NCBI GenBank assembly: GCA_037389465.1
Contig: JAZARR010000008.1
Span: 3,101,501-3,165,500 of the forward strand
DNA length: 64,000 bases
Direction of reading: 5' to 3'
From: Baylisascaris procyonis
Lineage: Eukaryota; Nematoda; Chromadorea; Rhabditida; Ascarididae
The notes under the pieces are model-generated. The model was not told the origin of the DNA. It searched no databases and saw only the letters and a program-made list of their open reading frames with translations. Both the position numbers and the translations under genes were made by a program. Positions 51,157 through 64,000 of the stretch are shown piece by piece; the first letter of the stretch is position 1, and the number at the start of each line of letters is the position of its first letter.

Positions 51157-51929
51157 AAGAATGTATGGCAAGTGAAATTCGTGTAAGTGCGATACAACTA
51201 AACTGCCAAGTAGAAATGACCAGCAGATTTCCGGATGCACTGACCGATGACGTCCTGAAGCGATCCAGTCGGCGACATCCGTTTAGCTGAGAATTAGAGT
51301 AAGTCGCGGGCATAAAACATAGCAAAGAGAATGAGAGAAGGGATGGGGATGGTGGGAGAATACGAATGCGCAATTTATCTTTCTCACCTGTGTTGTTTTC
51401 TTCGTTCAGCTTCTTCTCGTTGAAGCATCGTTGTCATCCCACTCTTATTTACATTTCAGAAAGGAGGTGGAACCCAGAGGAAAGGTAACCATTCGTAGAG
51501 GTATTTGGCAAACGCCGAAGTCACGTGTTTATCCTAACCATTGTTATCTATCATTTATTACCCGAACTTCTTGCTGTTTGAAATGAGCTCGTCACTTGTT
51601 CTTGGTCTCCTTTTCTTCGTTGAAATTTCCACTCTCTAGCCATTTTTGAAGTACTTTCTTTCGACTCCTTGTAGATTATCATCTCAATGCATTGAAGTCG
51701 ATGTAGAAGAAGAAATACGTATTTGAACACCTTATCGAATTTGTATGAAAGGGAATGGGTTCTCAAAAATCGCATTTCATTTGCTCGTTCTATTTCTGTT
51801 GATTTTCTAAACGATAAGATGGGTGAATGACGAATTGAGTGACCATCACTGCTATCAGTTACACATCAAATAGGCCACGCATTAGAGATGAACGCAACAT
51901 TAAATTACTGACTGAGTTTCTTGGCAACA

Positions 51930-54900
51930 ATGGCAATCCCTATATTCGATAGTGGTCATTCGTTCACTGTTTCCATAATGTCTTACATCCGCGATTTACA
52001 CTCATCCTCACCAATATGGATATCATTATATGATTATGCAATTCGATTAGCGAATATTTTTCGCTTACGCTTTCTAAGAATAAATTTTCTGCTAATGCTA
52101 GCGTTTATTTATTTTCTCTTTCGACCGCATTTTTTGAGTCCAACTGTAGACAGAATTCCTCCTCAAGCGGCGAAAGTAATCAATAAAACTCTATTCGGCG
52201 AAAGTTATTACGTGATATTTTCCGTCTACACGTATCATTCAGCAAGCAGGTTTGTCTATATATCTTTCAAAGAATTGCACTATTATTTCTTCTCTGGCTT
52301 CCATTTAAAACATGATAACTTATTGCATCTGCATTTATAGCATCAATTGATAGCACTCACATATAGCACCAATTTATAACATAAATAAAAGGCTCACTTA
52401 TAGCACCAATTTATAGCACAAATAAAAGGCTCACTTATAGCACCAATTTATAGCACAAATAAAAGGCTCACTTATAGCACCAATTTATAGCACAAATAAA
52501 AGGCTCACTTATAGCACCAATTTATAGCACAAATAAAAGGCTCACTTATAGCACCAATTTATAGCACAAATAAAAGGCTCACTTATAGCACCAATTTATA
52601 GCACAAATAAAAGGCTCACTTATAGCACCAATTTATAGCACAAATAAAAGGCTCACTTATAGCACCAATTTATAGCACAACTAAAATACTCATTTATAGC
52701 GGCAAGTTGTTGCGTTTACACGATATACACCGTCACTCACACAACGCTGTGAATAAGATCTATTCAACTTACGGCTAAGTAATAGCGTTTCATACATCTA
52801 GAGGGTAAGAACAAGAAAAACGATATTTTCAATTAGGGAATAAAAAGCATTTTGCGAAATTTTGCGTATTTTTCAAGTATATTTTTCTATTTTCAATGTT
52901 TCATATTTTTCTATTTCATATTTTTCAAGCATTAAGAATGTTGTCTATTTTCAGGTAGATATATTTTTAAAAACGTTTTCTCGGATATATTTCTTTGGAT
53001 TTTGAAGTTACATTCCTTTGCTTACTCTATGAAAGTGCTGCCCGCAACATGTGGTAAAATAGTTTTTGATTTGTGAAATTAATCGTCATATCTTCCCTGG
53101 GCTTCTTCCGGTTGATTATCTTTTGATGCAATCCGGTTTGTTTCCGGCACAGGAAAAACTCTAGGTCTTCAACAAGGTCCATTGAGGTGAGAATCATTAT
53201 TTCAGTTTGTTGCATCACACTTTTCATGCATTATGCATAACTTTTTTTCCAGAGTGAATAAATCTCTTGTGTCAATTGTATATAGTTCTACGCATGGCAG
53301 ATTTCCATTCCAATGTTTGGCTCTAAATGATTCTGGATGGCGACGTGTGGCACAAGTTGAGAATTATGATGCTGAGCTAAAACATGGCTTATGTGAAACA
53401 ATGGCATATGTGGCACGTTGCTATTTACCACCTGCGCAAACATATATGTTACTAGGAACGACAGGTGCATTCGAGGTATATCATACGATTATTATACCTC
53501 GCTTGAATTTGTTGACGGAAACGGCAAAAAGTAGAACTAATCTCAAGCAAAGAAACTATTTCTTCATTACAATCTTAGCATAAGGTATAGGCACCGCAAC
53601 AAACGACTTTCATGGTAAATCACGCTGATATTATGGATTAGCTACTAGGGATGTCCCAAGTTAATTTTGTTCCCTTTCAAAATTATAGAGGAGATCAATT
53701 TTTGTTTCGTTAAAATATTATTAAGAGGTTCTGTCAGATTTTTGAAATTTTTTCTGTCAATGGCTATTCGAAATATGTTTTGCTTTCGAATTGTCTACGA
53801 TATCACGATTCCGCCAACGGAAGGTGGCATTTCCTAATGAATGACGTCATGAAAGAGGAGAAATTTTTTTGGTGTATTTTGCCGCCATATTTTTGACTGC
53901 CGTGGACTGTTCTATCAATCAAAGTTCATGAAAGATAGGTGTGCTATTGTAAGCAAATTCATCGATTGGCTTGAAGATTGTAAACACAATAAATCATTTT
54001 TTTTCACGCTCAGACGACATCGAATTACGTCTGCGTGTTAGTTTTCTTGTAGTTTTAAGATCTGATTTCACAGATGTGGTGTAAACCGCAAATTGATGCC
54101 AGAGTTTTTTAACGTGAACTTCAAAGTTGATTGATCAGCTTGAAAAAGATTTATAGCTGTTGAAATATGCTTAGAAATTATAAACGTGAAAGAAGGCAAC
54201 TATTTTAGAATGTTTTTGTATTCGATAGAATGTTTTAAATATTTGTCTATACATTTTTATTTTTTTTATTGAGAAAATATAAAGCTGTTTGATGAGATGA
54301 AAGTGTTTAAAAAAATATTAACTTATCAGTAATGCGTTCCCGTCTACTTCATTATTTTCATAGTTAAAAGTATCGAAAAGAGATATATTAGAATTTTTGG
54401 CTCACTTTTTTTGCTACCAAAATAACTCTATGTATGTTTGTTGGTTAGTTATTTGCATATAGAATTAGTATTAAGCCATCTGAGTTGTTTTAATTTATAT
54501 CGCTAATCGGATTCCTATGTTTTATGAGGTTTCATCCAATGATCTGACTTCATTGCATAGTCAACAAACGAATCGCCTATTTGAACATTCGACAACTGAA
54601 CTGTCATTTAGCTGCCTGATTTTTGGCGAATACCTACTCTAAATGGGAAATTGCGATCACACTTCTGAATGTTTCGTTCATTATGAAGAAGAAACAAAAA
54701 AAAAAATAAAAATAAAAATAAAATTCCTTGTGAAACACTGCTAAAGGTTGTGGAATCTGAATTGAGACACGAGTACATGCTGACTAAGAATAGCGCTTTA
54801 TATCAGTGCATCTCACAGTTTAGCGCTAGAGAAAGTCCCAAAAAATCGGTTTTTTTATTCCTCATATAGAGAAAATTCTTAAGAGTTGATACACTGCCAG

Positions 54901-57900
54901 CTGTCAGCAATAGGATCAGCATCTCAGCGAAGTGTAATTGAATTAGTTGATTGGATTAATTATAATTGTAATGCAATTATGCTTAATTCCGACAATTCGA
55001 TTATAAAGTTTCTTTTAGATCGACATCACTTATTCTAAATTGTTTATTCAAATTTTCGGTAATGAGTGCCTTTTTTTCAGCTAAAAATGCAACCGGCATA
55101 TGAAAAAAGAGAAGCATTAGTCGTCTGTACAGCACCATCATATTTGTTCGAATTATGGATGACAGCCTTAGTGAGTATCGAGAGTGCACGTTACTTTGGT
55201 GCTACGCTACGAGTTGTCTACATTCAGAGTATTATTACCGATCTCTATAAAATTCTGCAAGCGTATGAGCAAGAGGGAATCGTACTCATTAAAGATGGCT
55301 TCGATATGCCTAAGTTGGTAATCTTTTACTACTTTAATGGCCAAACCTTTAGGTGTTAAGTCTAAGTTGCTGATCATTTGCAACTTATCATTTGATATTA
55401 CAAGAGAAATGGAGCGATAAGTTTAGGCAGTAGGGATTTCGAACCATGAACTTCGGTTATTCGTACAAGAATGCTACTTAGTTCTTTGATAGCTAAATGC
55501 CTGATTCGGCCAGCGAAAGATAGAGGTTCCAGCCTCTGTTGCAGCCAGAGTTTCTCGCTTTTCTCTAATGTCATACTAACGGTATTTTAGCAATGATGTG
55601 AGCTGCGCCTGGAATACGGCTATTGCTCAAAGCCACAACACCACATTCGATGCGCAAGTTAAGGAGTCTACAAGCACTGTTCAACGTCCCAAGTGCTCAA
55701 ATTTTGTGCTTTTTTTCCTATATCCAGAATTTCTGGAAAGTTGTGGATTTAGAAACGAAAATCTCAGAAATCCCAGAGCATCTTGAGTTAAATAAGGTAT
55801 AACAATCAAAATCGACCGTAACTAAAGACCTTACAATGCGAAAAATACAACTTCGCAAGCGTCATGCTCAATTTCGGACCGCGGTTAATGTTGAAGTCTT
55901 CCATATCTTTTACATCGACTCATATAAGTTTTAAAGAGTTACAATTCTTTAGTGGAAGACCGAATTTTTGCAATTTTCGAGAGTCCAAAACCACTGTTCA
56001 AAGTTTTCTATAAAACCTGGCGAAATTTTCATGATAAAAACTAGGAGTTGTAGTTTTTATGCTTTGAACTAAATCATTTTCACCCCATTCATGCAACATT
56101 TTTTCAGGAAAGCCTTCATAAGACAGCTCTCATAAGTTGATCTTGGATCTTCAGGTTTGAAAACTAACTTAGCTGAATAGGCTAGAGTGAAAAACTGAAC
56201 TTTTCCATAAATTTGAGCATACGAGCTCAGAAATTTTTCGGCCATTTTATGCTACTCAATATGGCATCTGATGGCAGCATGCATTTTTGAGGCATTAACC
56301 TATTTTTAATGTATTATACTCTTTCTTTTCTTGATCCTCATTTCTACAATGGGAATTCAGTTTTAGGAAGATCGTCCAGAAATTGATTCGGCACATCATA
56401 ATCAAGCAATCGTTATTAACGATTGTCTTTATCAATTCAAGGATGCAGCAGATTTTATTGTTATCGGTGATTGGGATGATATATTTCTCACTGGTTTTGA
56501 ACCAAAACTCGGAGTTGGAGCAATTGGTATAGTTGCTAAAACCATATCACATTTGCATTTTTATAGGATCATGCCCTGTAGAGCTTAACGCCTTATAAGC
56601 ACGTCTATTTGATCGAAGGAAGCTTTCTTTTCCGTAACACAAACTTAGCCTAGATGTCGCACCTAATAGCGGAACGAAAGATCGTTAAATTCACAAAAAT
56701 AATGAATCTGATGCGAAATGATATAAGGTGATTGTCTGTTTTTGTTACGCTACGTAAATGTTACGTAAATACAACTTTCGTTCACTACACAGACCGTTGC
56801 CTGGAATCATGAAATCATTAATTAGGGGATGAACGATTTTAGACTTATGTGCATTGGCTCTTCGGTCCAAGATTTATGTCCGTGAATTGCAAGGATCCAG
56901 CAGATAGCCCACGAAAACGCATTATCATAAACTCACATACCCGATAAACATTATTACAAGATAACAGAATAAATGTTAGAAGTGTGGAAGTACCTTTAGT
57001 TCCATGTCGATGTCTGCTTCCTTCTTATAATTGCTTAATAATCCGGTTAGGTAATGTACTATACAAAATCAAGGCGTGATTACGGCTCCGGAAAGGAGAG
57101 CAACTTATTGCTGAAAAACCAGAAAAACTAGATGCAAAAATTGAGCGTCGTTTTAGTAGCTTTATTGCTTTTAAGCAGTAAAGGATGGGAAGTATGGTAC
57201 GAGGATATGCAACCACTTCCTAACAGTGTTTATGGTAATCTCTTCATTCGTATTCACGTCCTTCTAAAGATCTCCTTCACGACTTCAGAGTCTTATCTAG
57301 TGAAAACATCGATTAGCTGATAGCGTGGTCGTCATCAATATGTGTATCGAAAGAACCAATGAAGCAAGTGTGAGTGAGTAAACTTTTTTATGTAAAATTT
57401 AAAACATATCTTATTTGATCATTGCAGGTCCCGCTTACAATAAGGGGCACAATATGGTTGACTTTCTAATTAACCAACGACAGAAGGATTCGACGATAGG
57501 AGCTTTCATACTCGAATGGATGAAAACAGAACGATCGGATTTGGTTGGTAAGCTATGAAAGTGCAGTTGAAATGTGAAGAAAATGGCCAAAAATTTTAGC
57601 AATTGCCAGAAATTTTTTCAAAAATCGGCTTTTATTTCAAATTTCAAAAACTATAAATATTTAAATTTATTGCTTAGTATAGAGGAAAAGTGATTGTGGC
57701 AATCGCATCTGTTGATTTCGCCTCACACAGCAATGAAGGTGAAATTTCTTAATTTCATACAATTGATGCAGTTTGTGATATAAATCGATGATAAGGAGAT
57801 GTTTTTAATAATCATAGCCCTCCGTGCAAGATCTCCATGTTATTTTATACATATTTCTGTGACGACTTCCCTTCCGCAATTGAATGAAATCGGGGTAAAA

Positions 57901-60570
57901 TTGAAAAAAAAAATTTCAGATTCATTGAAATGGAAAGCACGAGTTTTTTTTTACGAAAGAGTGAACTTTTAATGATTCTTTAATACCATTTTCAATAATA
58001 TTTAGGAATTTTAAAAATCATCAGAGCAATTATTCGTATTATCGCTTTCTACCTCTTTTTTATCGTTTCGATAATTAGTGAGCCATTCTCACCCTTTAAT
58101 TTGCAACTTATATGTGCAGCTTTCATTCTTTGTGAACAAAATCTTCGACATCAAGCTATATTTCCGTATCATCAATTATCATTCAATAAAACATTTCGAT
58201 TATGGTTGAGATGAATATTTTTCACGGCGAGGAAAACCATCGGCAGTGACCCATTATTGATATCATCCTATTGCTACCAATTTTTCCTGTTATTGAATTC
58301 CCGTCAAAAACAGTGGTTCATTGCCTGAAACTTTTAAACAGTAGTGAGCGGATGCACACTATTGATAGCGAAAGTGTAACAAACGATGCAAAAAAATTTC
58401 AAGTGCAATGTGAACAAAAAAAAACGTCACGAATTTCGATGAAAGATTTGATGAAAGATGATGATTTATTAATTTATTAAGAAAGTGTTCAATTAGAAAA
58501 TAGAAAATAAAGCTCAAAAGCGATCCATTTTTTGATGAAAAGAGAATTTAAAGCGATTGCTTCATCTAACTATTCACAGCGAATATATTATTTCATTCAT
58601 TGCTCATTATCTGATAAGAAGTTATTTCAGAGAATAAACAATTTTCGATATGTTCTACTGTGATGAGTGAGACCGCAAAACTAAGTACATTGGTGAAAGA
58701 AGGTTAGCATTTAGATAATTTCATTGCTCTTCCTTTATCAATTTTATCATTTTTTAAAATTATCACTTGATTATAAGTGATAACTAACACTTTCAAAAAA
58801 ATTTTCCGTTTTTTCCTCGATCAGCTTTCTTGTTAAATTGCTTAAATATTAGAATTTTAGCATTCATTGCTGCAATCAACTGATTGTATGACAAATGTGA
58901 AAATAATTAGTGATCTTCTGTATTAAATAGACTTCTGTATTAAATAGAATACTTCACTTGATTGTTTGAGGGATGTAATCATTCAGCAATGAATGCTCAG
59001 CTACACATTCCTCAATTCATACCTAGTAATGTTCGTTTTATCTGTACCTGTCCAATACCGCTTTTAATTCATGCTATCGCAGTTATTAAGAAAAGGCATT
59101 CTATTAGTTGCTTTAACCCATACATATATCCAAAATCAAATAGTGTTATAAGTGGCCAAATATCGGTGAATATGTATTAAATTAAAGTTAGTGTTGCTTT
59201 GAGGAAAATACGCGATGGTTCCGGCAGCCGTAAAAAGTGCGTGGGTGCACTATCCACTCGAGATGGAGGGAATCTACATCCAAAAAAAGTACGACGAAAA
59301 TGATGGCATTATCGTTTATCACCTCAACAAGCCACTATGGACTTCAACGACGGTATGTTTTCACAAGGAACATTAGAATTTAACCTTACGGCCGCAGTTT
59401 TTGTATACAGATGGAGTCGAAGAAGGATTTTTTCACTTAGATTACTCTTTAAGTTAAGATTTTCTCCTGTATACGGCAGTTTTGACAGCAATTTCTGAAG
59501 CTCAGCGTTTAGGTAAACGGAAAGGAAATTGGCATATTGTGCATGATTCATCTGGCTCGCTTTCCCACTTGTTATGCCTCGGCTAATATAAAATGAATGC
59601 AAGCTTTTTTCACATCTTTTAATGTCAACGACTTCTTTCAAAGCTGATGGACAGGCGTGGATCGTGGCGTGCAAGGTTGCTCCACATTCAGCTGGGAAGT
59701 ATTAGTCTGCTTCATGTATTGGTTTCCATAGTTTGATGAGAGCTGCTTCAAACAAAACAGACATTAAAAGGCCTTACATAGTGCTCAGCAATCATAAGCG
59801 TCCAGTATTACTTTGAACTGAAACAGTGATCTATTGTCCCACGTCTGCGAGTTAGTAGTATCGGAGCGGCTCGATAAAACTATGTTATTGTGCGTTTTGG
59901 TTGACGGCCAATCACTGCACATCTAATCAACTCATAGAAATTCATTTCGCATACTTAATCCTAAAATCGCCGGTTGATTGTTTACTCAGGTGTTAAATTC
60001 ACTAATGAATCCGAATCATGAATTTTGCTCAAGCGGCTGAATGCACCACTTTTGACCTCATTGAACAGTTTTATTGGAAAAAGAAACAAATTTAATCACT
60101 AATCATGACATCAAGTTAAATACTGACGTAATCAAAGCTGAGAACTCATTTAGTACTAACGAACTGGCTAATTTCAGCTAGAAGAAAACACTGATGAATG
60201 CAAGGGCTTTCTACCTGATCAAAATCTACGCTCATTGATACGAAAATATGGAATCGAGAAGGAATTCCTACGATTGCCACATCATTCGGTGCATTTCTTG
60301 ACCTATCAAACATGCTTCAATTATGGTACACATGCGATACGTGCCGAACAGAAGTATTTTTGCCCTAGCTATACATCATGTGAATTAATACCACAAAATG
60401 AAACTACATATATAATTTCGAACGCAAATTTCATGCATCATTTAGATAGGATATCGCATCAACGTCACGTATTCACCTATGTTGGTTCTATGTTCACAGA
60501 ATCTTCCAGTGGCCAGCGAGAAGCATTCAAGCAAAAAATTCACCCAGTAAATGTCATCAGACATCGCTAG
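51930..60570 (+). CDS. Family 92 (DUF23) glycosyltransferase, type II membrane protein
   Basis: Eight exons, 51930-52249, 53253-53475, 55081-55317, 55728-55796, 56367-56526, 57428-57547, 59204-59352 and 60178-60570 (stop TAG), join in frame at every junction and give about 556 residues. The ATG at 51930 opens a short cytoplasmic tail; a second in-frame Met is residue 17. Residues about 51-64 (INFLLMLAFIYFLF) form a signal anchor, then NKT is a possible N-glycosylation site. The luminal part has the GT92 pattern: ALVVCTAPSYLFELWMTAL, GATLRVVYIQS, then NQAIVINDCLYQFKDAADF and the metal-binding DWDD motif near residue 318, followed by KYAMVPAAVKSAWVHYPLE. GT92 enzymes transfer sugars (galactose for the characterised worm GALT-1) in the Golgi; the acceptor here is unknown. 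The exon at 59204 uses the weaker acceptor GCTTTGAG, chosen because phase and family pattern fit. Intron 1 carries a minisatellite. Confidence 0.93.
52356..52700. repeat. 37-bp minisatellite in intron 1 of the glycosyltransferase
   Basis: GGCTCACTTATAG recurs every 37 bp at 52391, 52428, 52465, 52502, 52539, 52576, 52613 and 52650. The unit is nearly identical across eight copies, with a decayed copy at each end. Near identity suggests recent expansion. Each unit contains TTATAGCACCAATTTATAGC, itself an internal repeat of TTATAGCA words. Confidence 0.95.
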
Positions 60571-60716
60571 GAGTGGAAGAATCAGAAAAGGACGAGGCGG
60601 GGGATCAAGAAAAATGGAAATGTTGTCATCATGAGCGTGGCAAGCCAAGAATCGTCTTATTCTAGAATTTCCTTCCATAGTGAGAGATTAGGAAATGCAG
60701 CAATTTCGAAAGACCC

Positions 60717-60722
60717 AATAAA
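60717..60722 (+). terminator. Polyadenylation signal of the glycosyltransferase gene
   Basis: AATAAA lies about 147 bases past the stop codon, a usual distance. Confidence 0.5.
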
Positions 60723-60917
60723 CTTTCAGAATAGCAGTATTTGGTAGTTCGAGTTGCAATCGTATTTGCATTTGTATTTGACAAGATTTGCATTTGATAA
60801 TTATGCTATGCTTAGCAATTGCGATTGCATTTTCAATGTAAACATCAACGTAACCACGATTGCAAGAGAGTGCTGATCTTACGACGCAGTTGCGAAAAGA
60901 GGAGTTCGGCATAACCA

Positions 60918-61133
60918 AGCAAGGTTTGTTGGTGAGCATAAATTAAAAATGGGAACTTGGAAAATTTTTGGGAAATTTTTTTCCATAGTTAAGGAAGCTT
61001 GTAGACACTCTGAATCTCTTCAAACTTCGGGTTTGGGGTAATTTTGTTTCGTTAGATAACATGGCCCAGTGCCCAGGCAAGGTTTGTTGGTAAGAACTTG
61101 GAAAATTTTTGGAGAATTTTTCTTCCACAGTTA
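60918..61133. repeat. Pair of diverged direct repeats
   Basis: Both copies (from 60918 and from 61077) share GCAAGGTTTGTTGGT, then AACTTGGAAAATTTTTGG, then a T-run followed by TTCCAYAGTTAA; the first copy has an extra insert after the first block. They are about 160 bp apart. Confidence 0.6.
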
Positions 61134-61734
61134 ATGAACGTCGGTCATAAGTCTCTTTTGCTTCAATGAATTTTTACTGCTATTGCGGTTTCATATAGAG
61201 ACTCGAGTAGGGCTTTAGCTCTATGGTGGTTTGTTGATATGCTCATAATACATCACTTTTATCTCGTTGTGTTCAAGGGTTTTCGGGATACTGAAAAATA
61301 TTTCTACTTTCGCTCAGAACCTTTTTCTGAGACGCATCCAGTGAGCCATCCCACGCCTCGGATTATTTCCTTCTCAACGCGCCATAACATGCCTGACTTA
61401 CCTATGCCGGAAATATCGGAAACTGGAATGGGGGATGGAATAGTACACAAAGGCGAGAGTCTGAGAAATACTTCACTCCCTTTTCCTACAATCCCGACCG
61501 CACGCAGAAGAAAGCAGGGAGTTTGAGGGGGTGGCATCTTCTCTTCCTCCTCAACACTTGGAAAAGTAATGGAAAAGGATGCATGATATTAAGTAATGAA
61601 TTAAAGAATTATTTTTTCCATAGCTCCACCTGCACGCAGATCAAAGTAGGAGGTTCAAGTGGGGCGGCGGCCTCCCTTAAGTGTGAATTCTCTCCCTTAC
61701 AATTTACAGCCTCGCTCTGAACGTTTCCAAGCGG

Positions 61735-62290
61735 TAGGTTGGCGGTAGGTCAGACTATGGCAGACCAAATGAGGTCAGACCGTGGTAGATCAAATATTAG
61801 CGGTAGGTCAGGCAACAGTAGATCAAACCTGGTTTGATCTACCATTGATATTTGATCTGCAGTGGTTTCATCTACCACTGATATTTGATCCACCCTGGTT
61901 TGATCTGCCGCCGATATTTGATGTACAATGGTTTAATCTATCATTGATATTTGATCTACAGTCGTTTGACCTATCACTGATGTTTGATCTACAGTAGTTT
62001 GATATGCTACTGACATCTGATGTACCGTGGTTTGATCTACCACTGATATTTGATCTACAGCCGTTTGATCTGATATTTGATCTACCATGGTTTGATCTAC
62101 CACCGGTATTTCATCCATCGTGGTTTCATCTACCACCATATTTGATCTAACATAGTTCGATCTATTACTGATATTCGTTCTACCATAGTAGATCAAACCT
62201 ACCACTATCATTTAATCCACCATAGGTTGATCTACCACTGATACTTGATCTACCGCGGCAGGTCAAACCTAATATATTTAACCTATCACA
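61735..62290. repeat. 33-bp degenerate minisatellite with orientation switches
   Basis: The unit is built from GGTTTGATCTACCACTGATA followed by TTTGATCTAC(A)G. Because 33 is divisible by three, both strands stay open as 11-residue repeats (WFDLPLIFDLQ-like on plus, VDQTTVDQIS-like on minus). Left of a perfect palindrome at 61818-61842 the units run in the opposite orientation, and inverted words recur near 62190. Confidence 0.85.
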
Positions 62291-64000
62291 GCTTGACCCG
62301 GCGCTGACCTTTGCTAATGCAAAAACAGATATTCATATTTTAATCTTTTATGCACATATAAACAAATCAAAAGAAAAAAACGAAGCGCTCAGAAATATCA
62401 ATCACTCTACACGCGGTCATGACACATAATAATTATTATAATAGAACATTTGTTTTCTTTTCCCTTCATATAAATCAATAAACCGACCGGTCAAACAAAA
62501 CACGAGCTCCCGCAAAGAGTATTTATAGTACGTGCACGACACAATGCACAAGCGATTCACAAAGAGTGAATATTTCAGCCGTTTGTATGGAGAGGTGCCG
62601 CCATCATGCGGAATGGCAGCATAATGGAAGAAGCTAGTAAGTAGAACGATAACGAAGTATACAAATCCCCTCGCTCCATTTTATTTTGATATCCTTTTAC
62701 TGCTGCAATAATCATTCAAACCTAGTGAGATACGATATGTGCATGAATACGCACCTATTCAGGTACGGAAGTTGATATGTACCGTGAGGAAACCCACTGA
62801 AAATGCGTTTCAAGTTCCAGTCGATATCCACTAAAAACTCTGACTGAAATAAACCAATTTCGTTGAAATAACCCATCAAAAACAGACCACTTGAGGCCGA
62901 GAAATGAATAGTTGTAGAATCAGGTTCCCAGCCCTGCTTTAGACAGTGAAAAACTCCATAAAATTGAAAAAACTCGTTTATACAAACGATGCAAATGCAG
63001 CCGATAAAGGTTGTTAATGTTGCATAGGTAGGCTAATCTGAAACATTTATGACAATAATCTTAAGAAAAATTCAAAAATAATTTCCTTCCCTATTTGAAC
63101 AATTCGAATTTATCTATTCCTTAGAAACAAGCTTTTGTCATGAAAAACTTGGAAGTTGCAAGAAGCAAATGAAGAAAAAAGGAAGGGAACAAAACGAAAA
63201 GACAAAATGGTACGAAGCGAACAACAGAAATTTGCGAATAAACTGCCGGTGTATGCCGTATATTCGTATCGTAGCATACGCCGTTTTGGCACTGTAATTA
63301 ACGCCTCTTCCCACTTAATATCCGTCACATTACCCATTAATGATATAATCCTGACCTAAGCGAAGTGCTCGAAAAAGACAAAAATTGAACGGATTCCATA
63401 AAATCATCCCAAATTAAATTGCCGAAAAGACGCTCAAGATGATTGGAATCGATCAAAAAGCAGGATTATGTAGAAGGACATAGCTGTTAATCCAGCAGGG
63501 AAACGGAAACAGCTTTAACTGAGTGTTTTGCTACATTTCTCAATGCCACATAACTCAACTATTTAAGAATCATATGGAACGAGTTGCCACTGGTGGATGA
63601 GGCAGATTAAGAGGCGATCCCGCTTACTTTCCTCTCTGATTCAATTCCTCACCTATACTAATGTGTAGGGGCAGACAAAAATCAACAAAAATATGCAATC
63701 ATCTGGTAGACTTGTTTACGTTAATGGAGCCTTCTCCCGTGATTTTGGCAAAAGAAAAACCCGCATTCGCAAAAATGATACACCAGTGCTGTGCGGGAAC
63801 AACTAGTTCGATTTAAACGAAGTTAAAATTGATGTGGATTCTTTGTTAATACCATTGTCACAAAAAAGGCTTAGACGGGATTCGGACAAAATGCCTGCCC
63901 CCAGCACAACACTAAGATACAGTGCACGCAGAATGTGGCTAAAAATTCAGAGTCAGTGGCCATGGCCACCAATATCTGTTCACGCGAGCGATATCTTCCA

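Larger units (their letters stand above)
46727..51929. other. Intergenic stretch between phosphatase and glycosyltransferase
   Basis: No supported gene. The frames at 49315-49675 are open on several registers but match nothing I know. The stretch contains the phosphatase 3' end, a perfect hairpin (48506-48544) and a 25-bp array (50932-51156). The glycosyltransferase promoter should be near the right end. Confidence 0.5.
60571..64000. other. Intergenic sequence right of the glycosyltransferase
   Basis: No supported gene. Frames at 61239-61526, 61782-61997 and 61933-62211 are open, but the latter two are produced by a 33-bp repeat. It also holds a direct repeat (60918-61133). The last kilobase shows nothing specific. 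Confidence 0.5.

Noticed and set aside
55410..55500. tRNA-like segment on the minus strand (GGTTCGAAATCCC near a GGCA...TGCC pair)
   Set aside because: The T-arm and anticodon stems do not pair properly and the T-loop closing base is wrong; at best a decayed tRNA-derived fragment.
55598..55786. Alternative fourth glycosyltransferase exon starting NDVSCAWNTAIAQSHN
   Set aside because: Its acceptor phase does not fit the preceding exon, whereas the exon at 55728 in another frame joins perfectly and matches the family pattern.
1..64000. CRISPR arrays, bacterial operons, phage or viral genes
   Set aside because: None seen; tandem repeats here are eukaryotic micro- and minisatellites without repeat-spacer structure.

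Overview
This window is eukaryotic, AT-rich DNA that looks like a nematode chromosome segment, probably a rhabditid/strongylid-type parasite with long introns. The reasons are: coding exons of about 70-390 bp separated by introns from about 60 bp to over 2 kb; 3' splice sites of the short TTTTCAG type; a divergent PP1-like phosphatase and a family 92 (DUF23) glycosyltransferase, both families expanded in nematodes; and many microsatellites and minisatellites. No bacterial operons, CRISPR arrays or phage genes are visible. Exon models were built by hand from open frames, splice dinucleotides and matching intron phases. No alignment or transcript data were available.

Layout. 1-4.7 kb (+): 3' part of a SAR1 small GTPase gene, whose 5' exons lie off the left edge. 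4.7-8.4 kb: gene-poor gap between convergent genes, holding a strongly G-rich tract. 8.4-14.6 kb (-), possibly extending to 15.9 kb: a coiled-coil plus beta-propeller protein of TRIM-NHL-like architecture; a plus-strand coiled-coil open frame overlaps one of its exons. 16.6-17.8 kb (+): a small four-exon gene that I do not recognise. 17.8-38 kb: mostly intergenic and repeat-rich, with one secreted-protein first exon (24.6-24.8 kb, -) and one weak exon candidate (33.0-33.2 kb, -). 38.2-46.7 kb (+): a PP1-like serine/threonine phosphatase with all catalytic motifs, one probable GC-AG intron and an intronic hairpin that resembles a microRNA precursor. 46.7-51.9 kb: intergenic, with a perfect hairpin and a degenerate array of exact 25-bp period. 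51.9-60.6 kb (+): a complete eight-exon GT92 glycosyltransferase gene (about 556 codons) with a 37-bp minisatellite in intron 1. 60.6-64 kb: intergenic, with a 33-bp array whose orientation switches at a palindrome.

The genes have unrelated housekeeping or lineage-expanded roles: ER export (SAR1), scaffold or RNA/ubiquitin-type regulation (coiled-coil/propeller), dephosphorylation (PP1-like) and Golgi glycosylation (GT92). I see no sign of an operon or a cooperating gene system. The most worthwhile leads are the intronic hairpin, the antisense coding overlap, the unrecognised small gene, the secreted-protein first exon and the exact-period 25-bp array.
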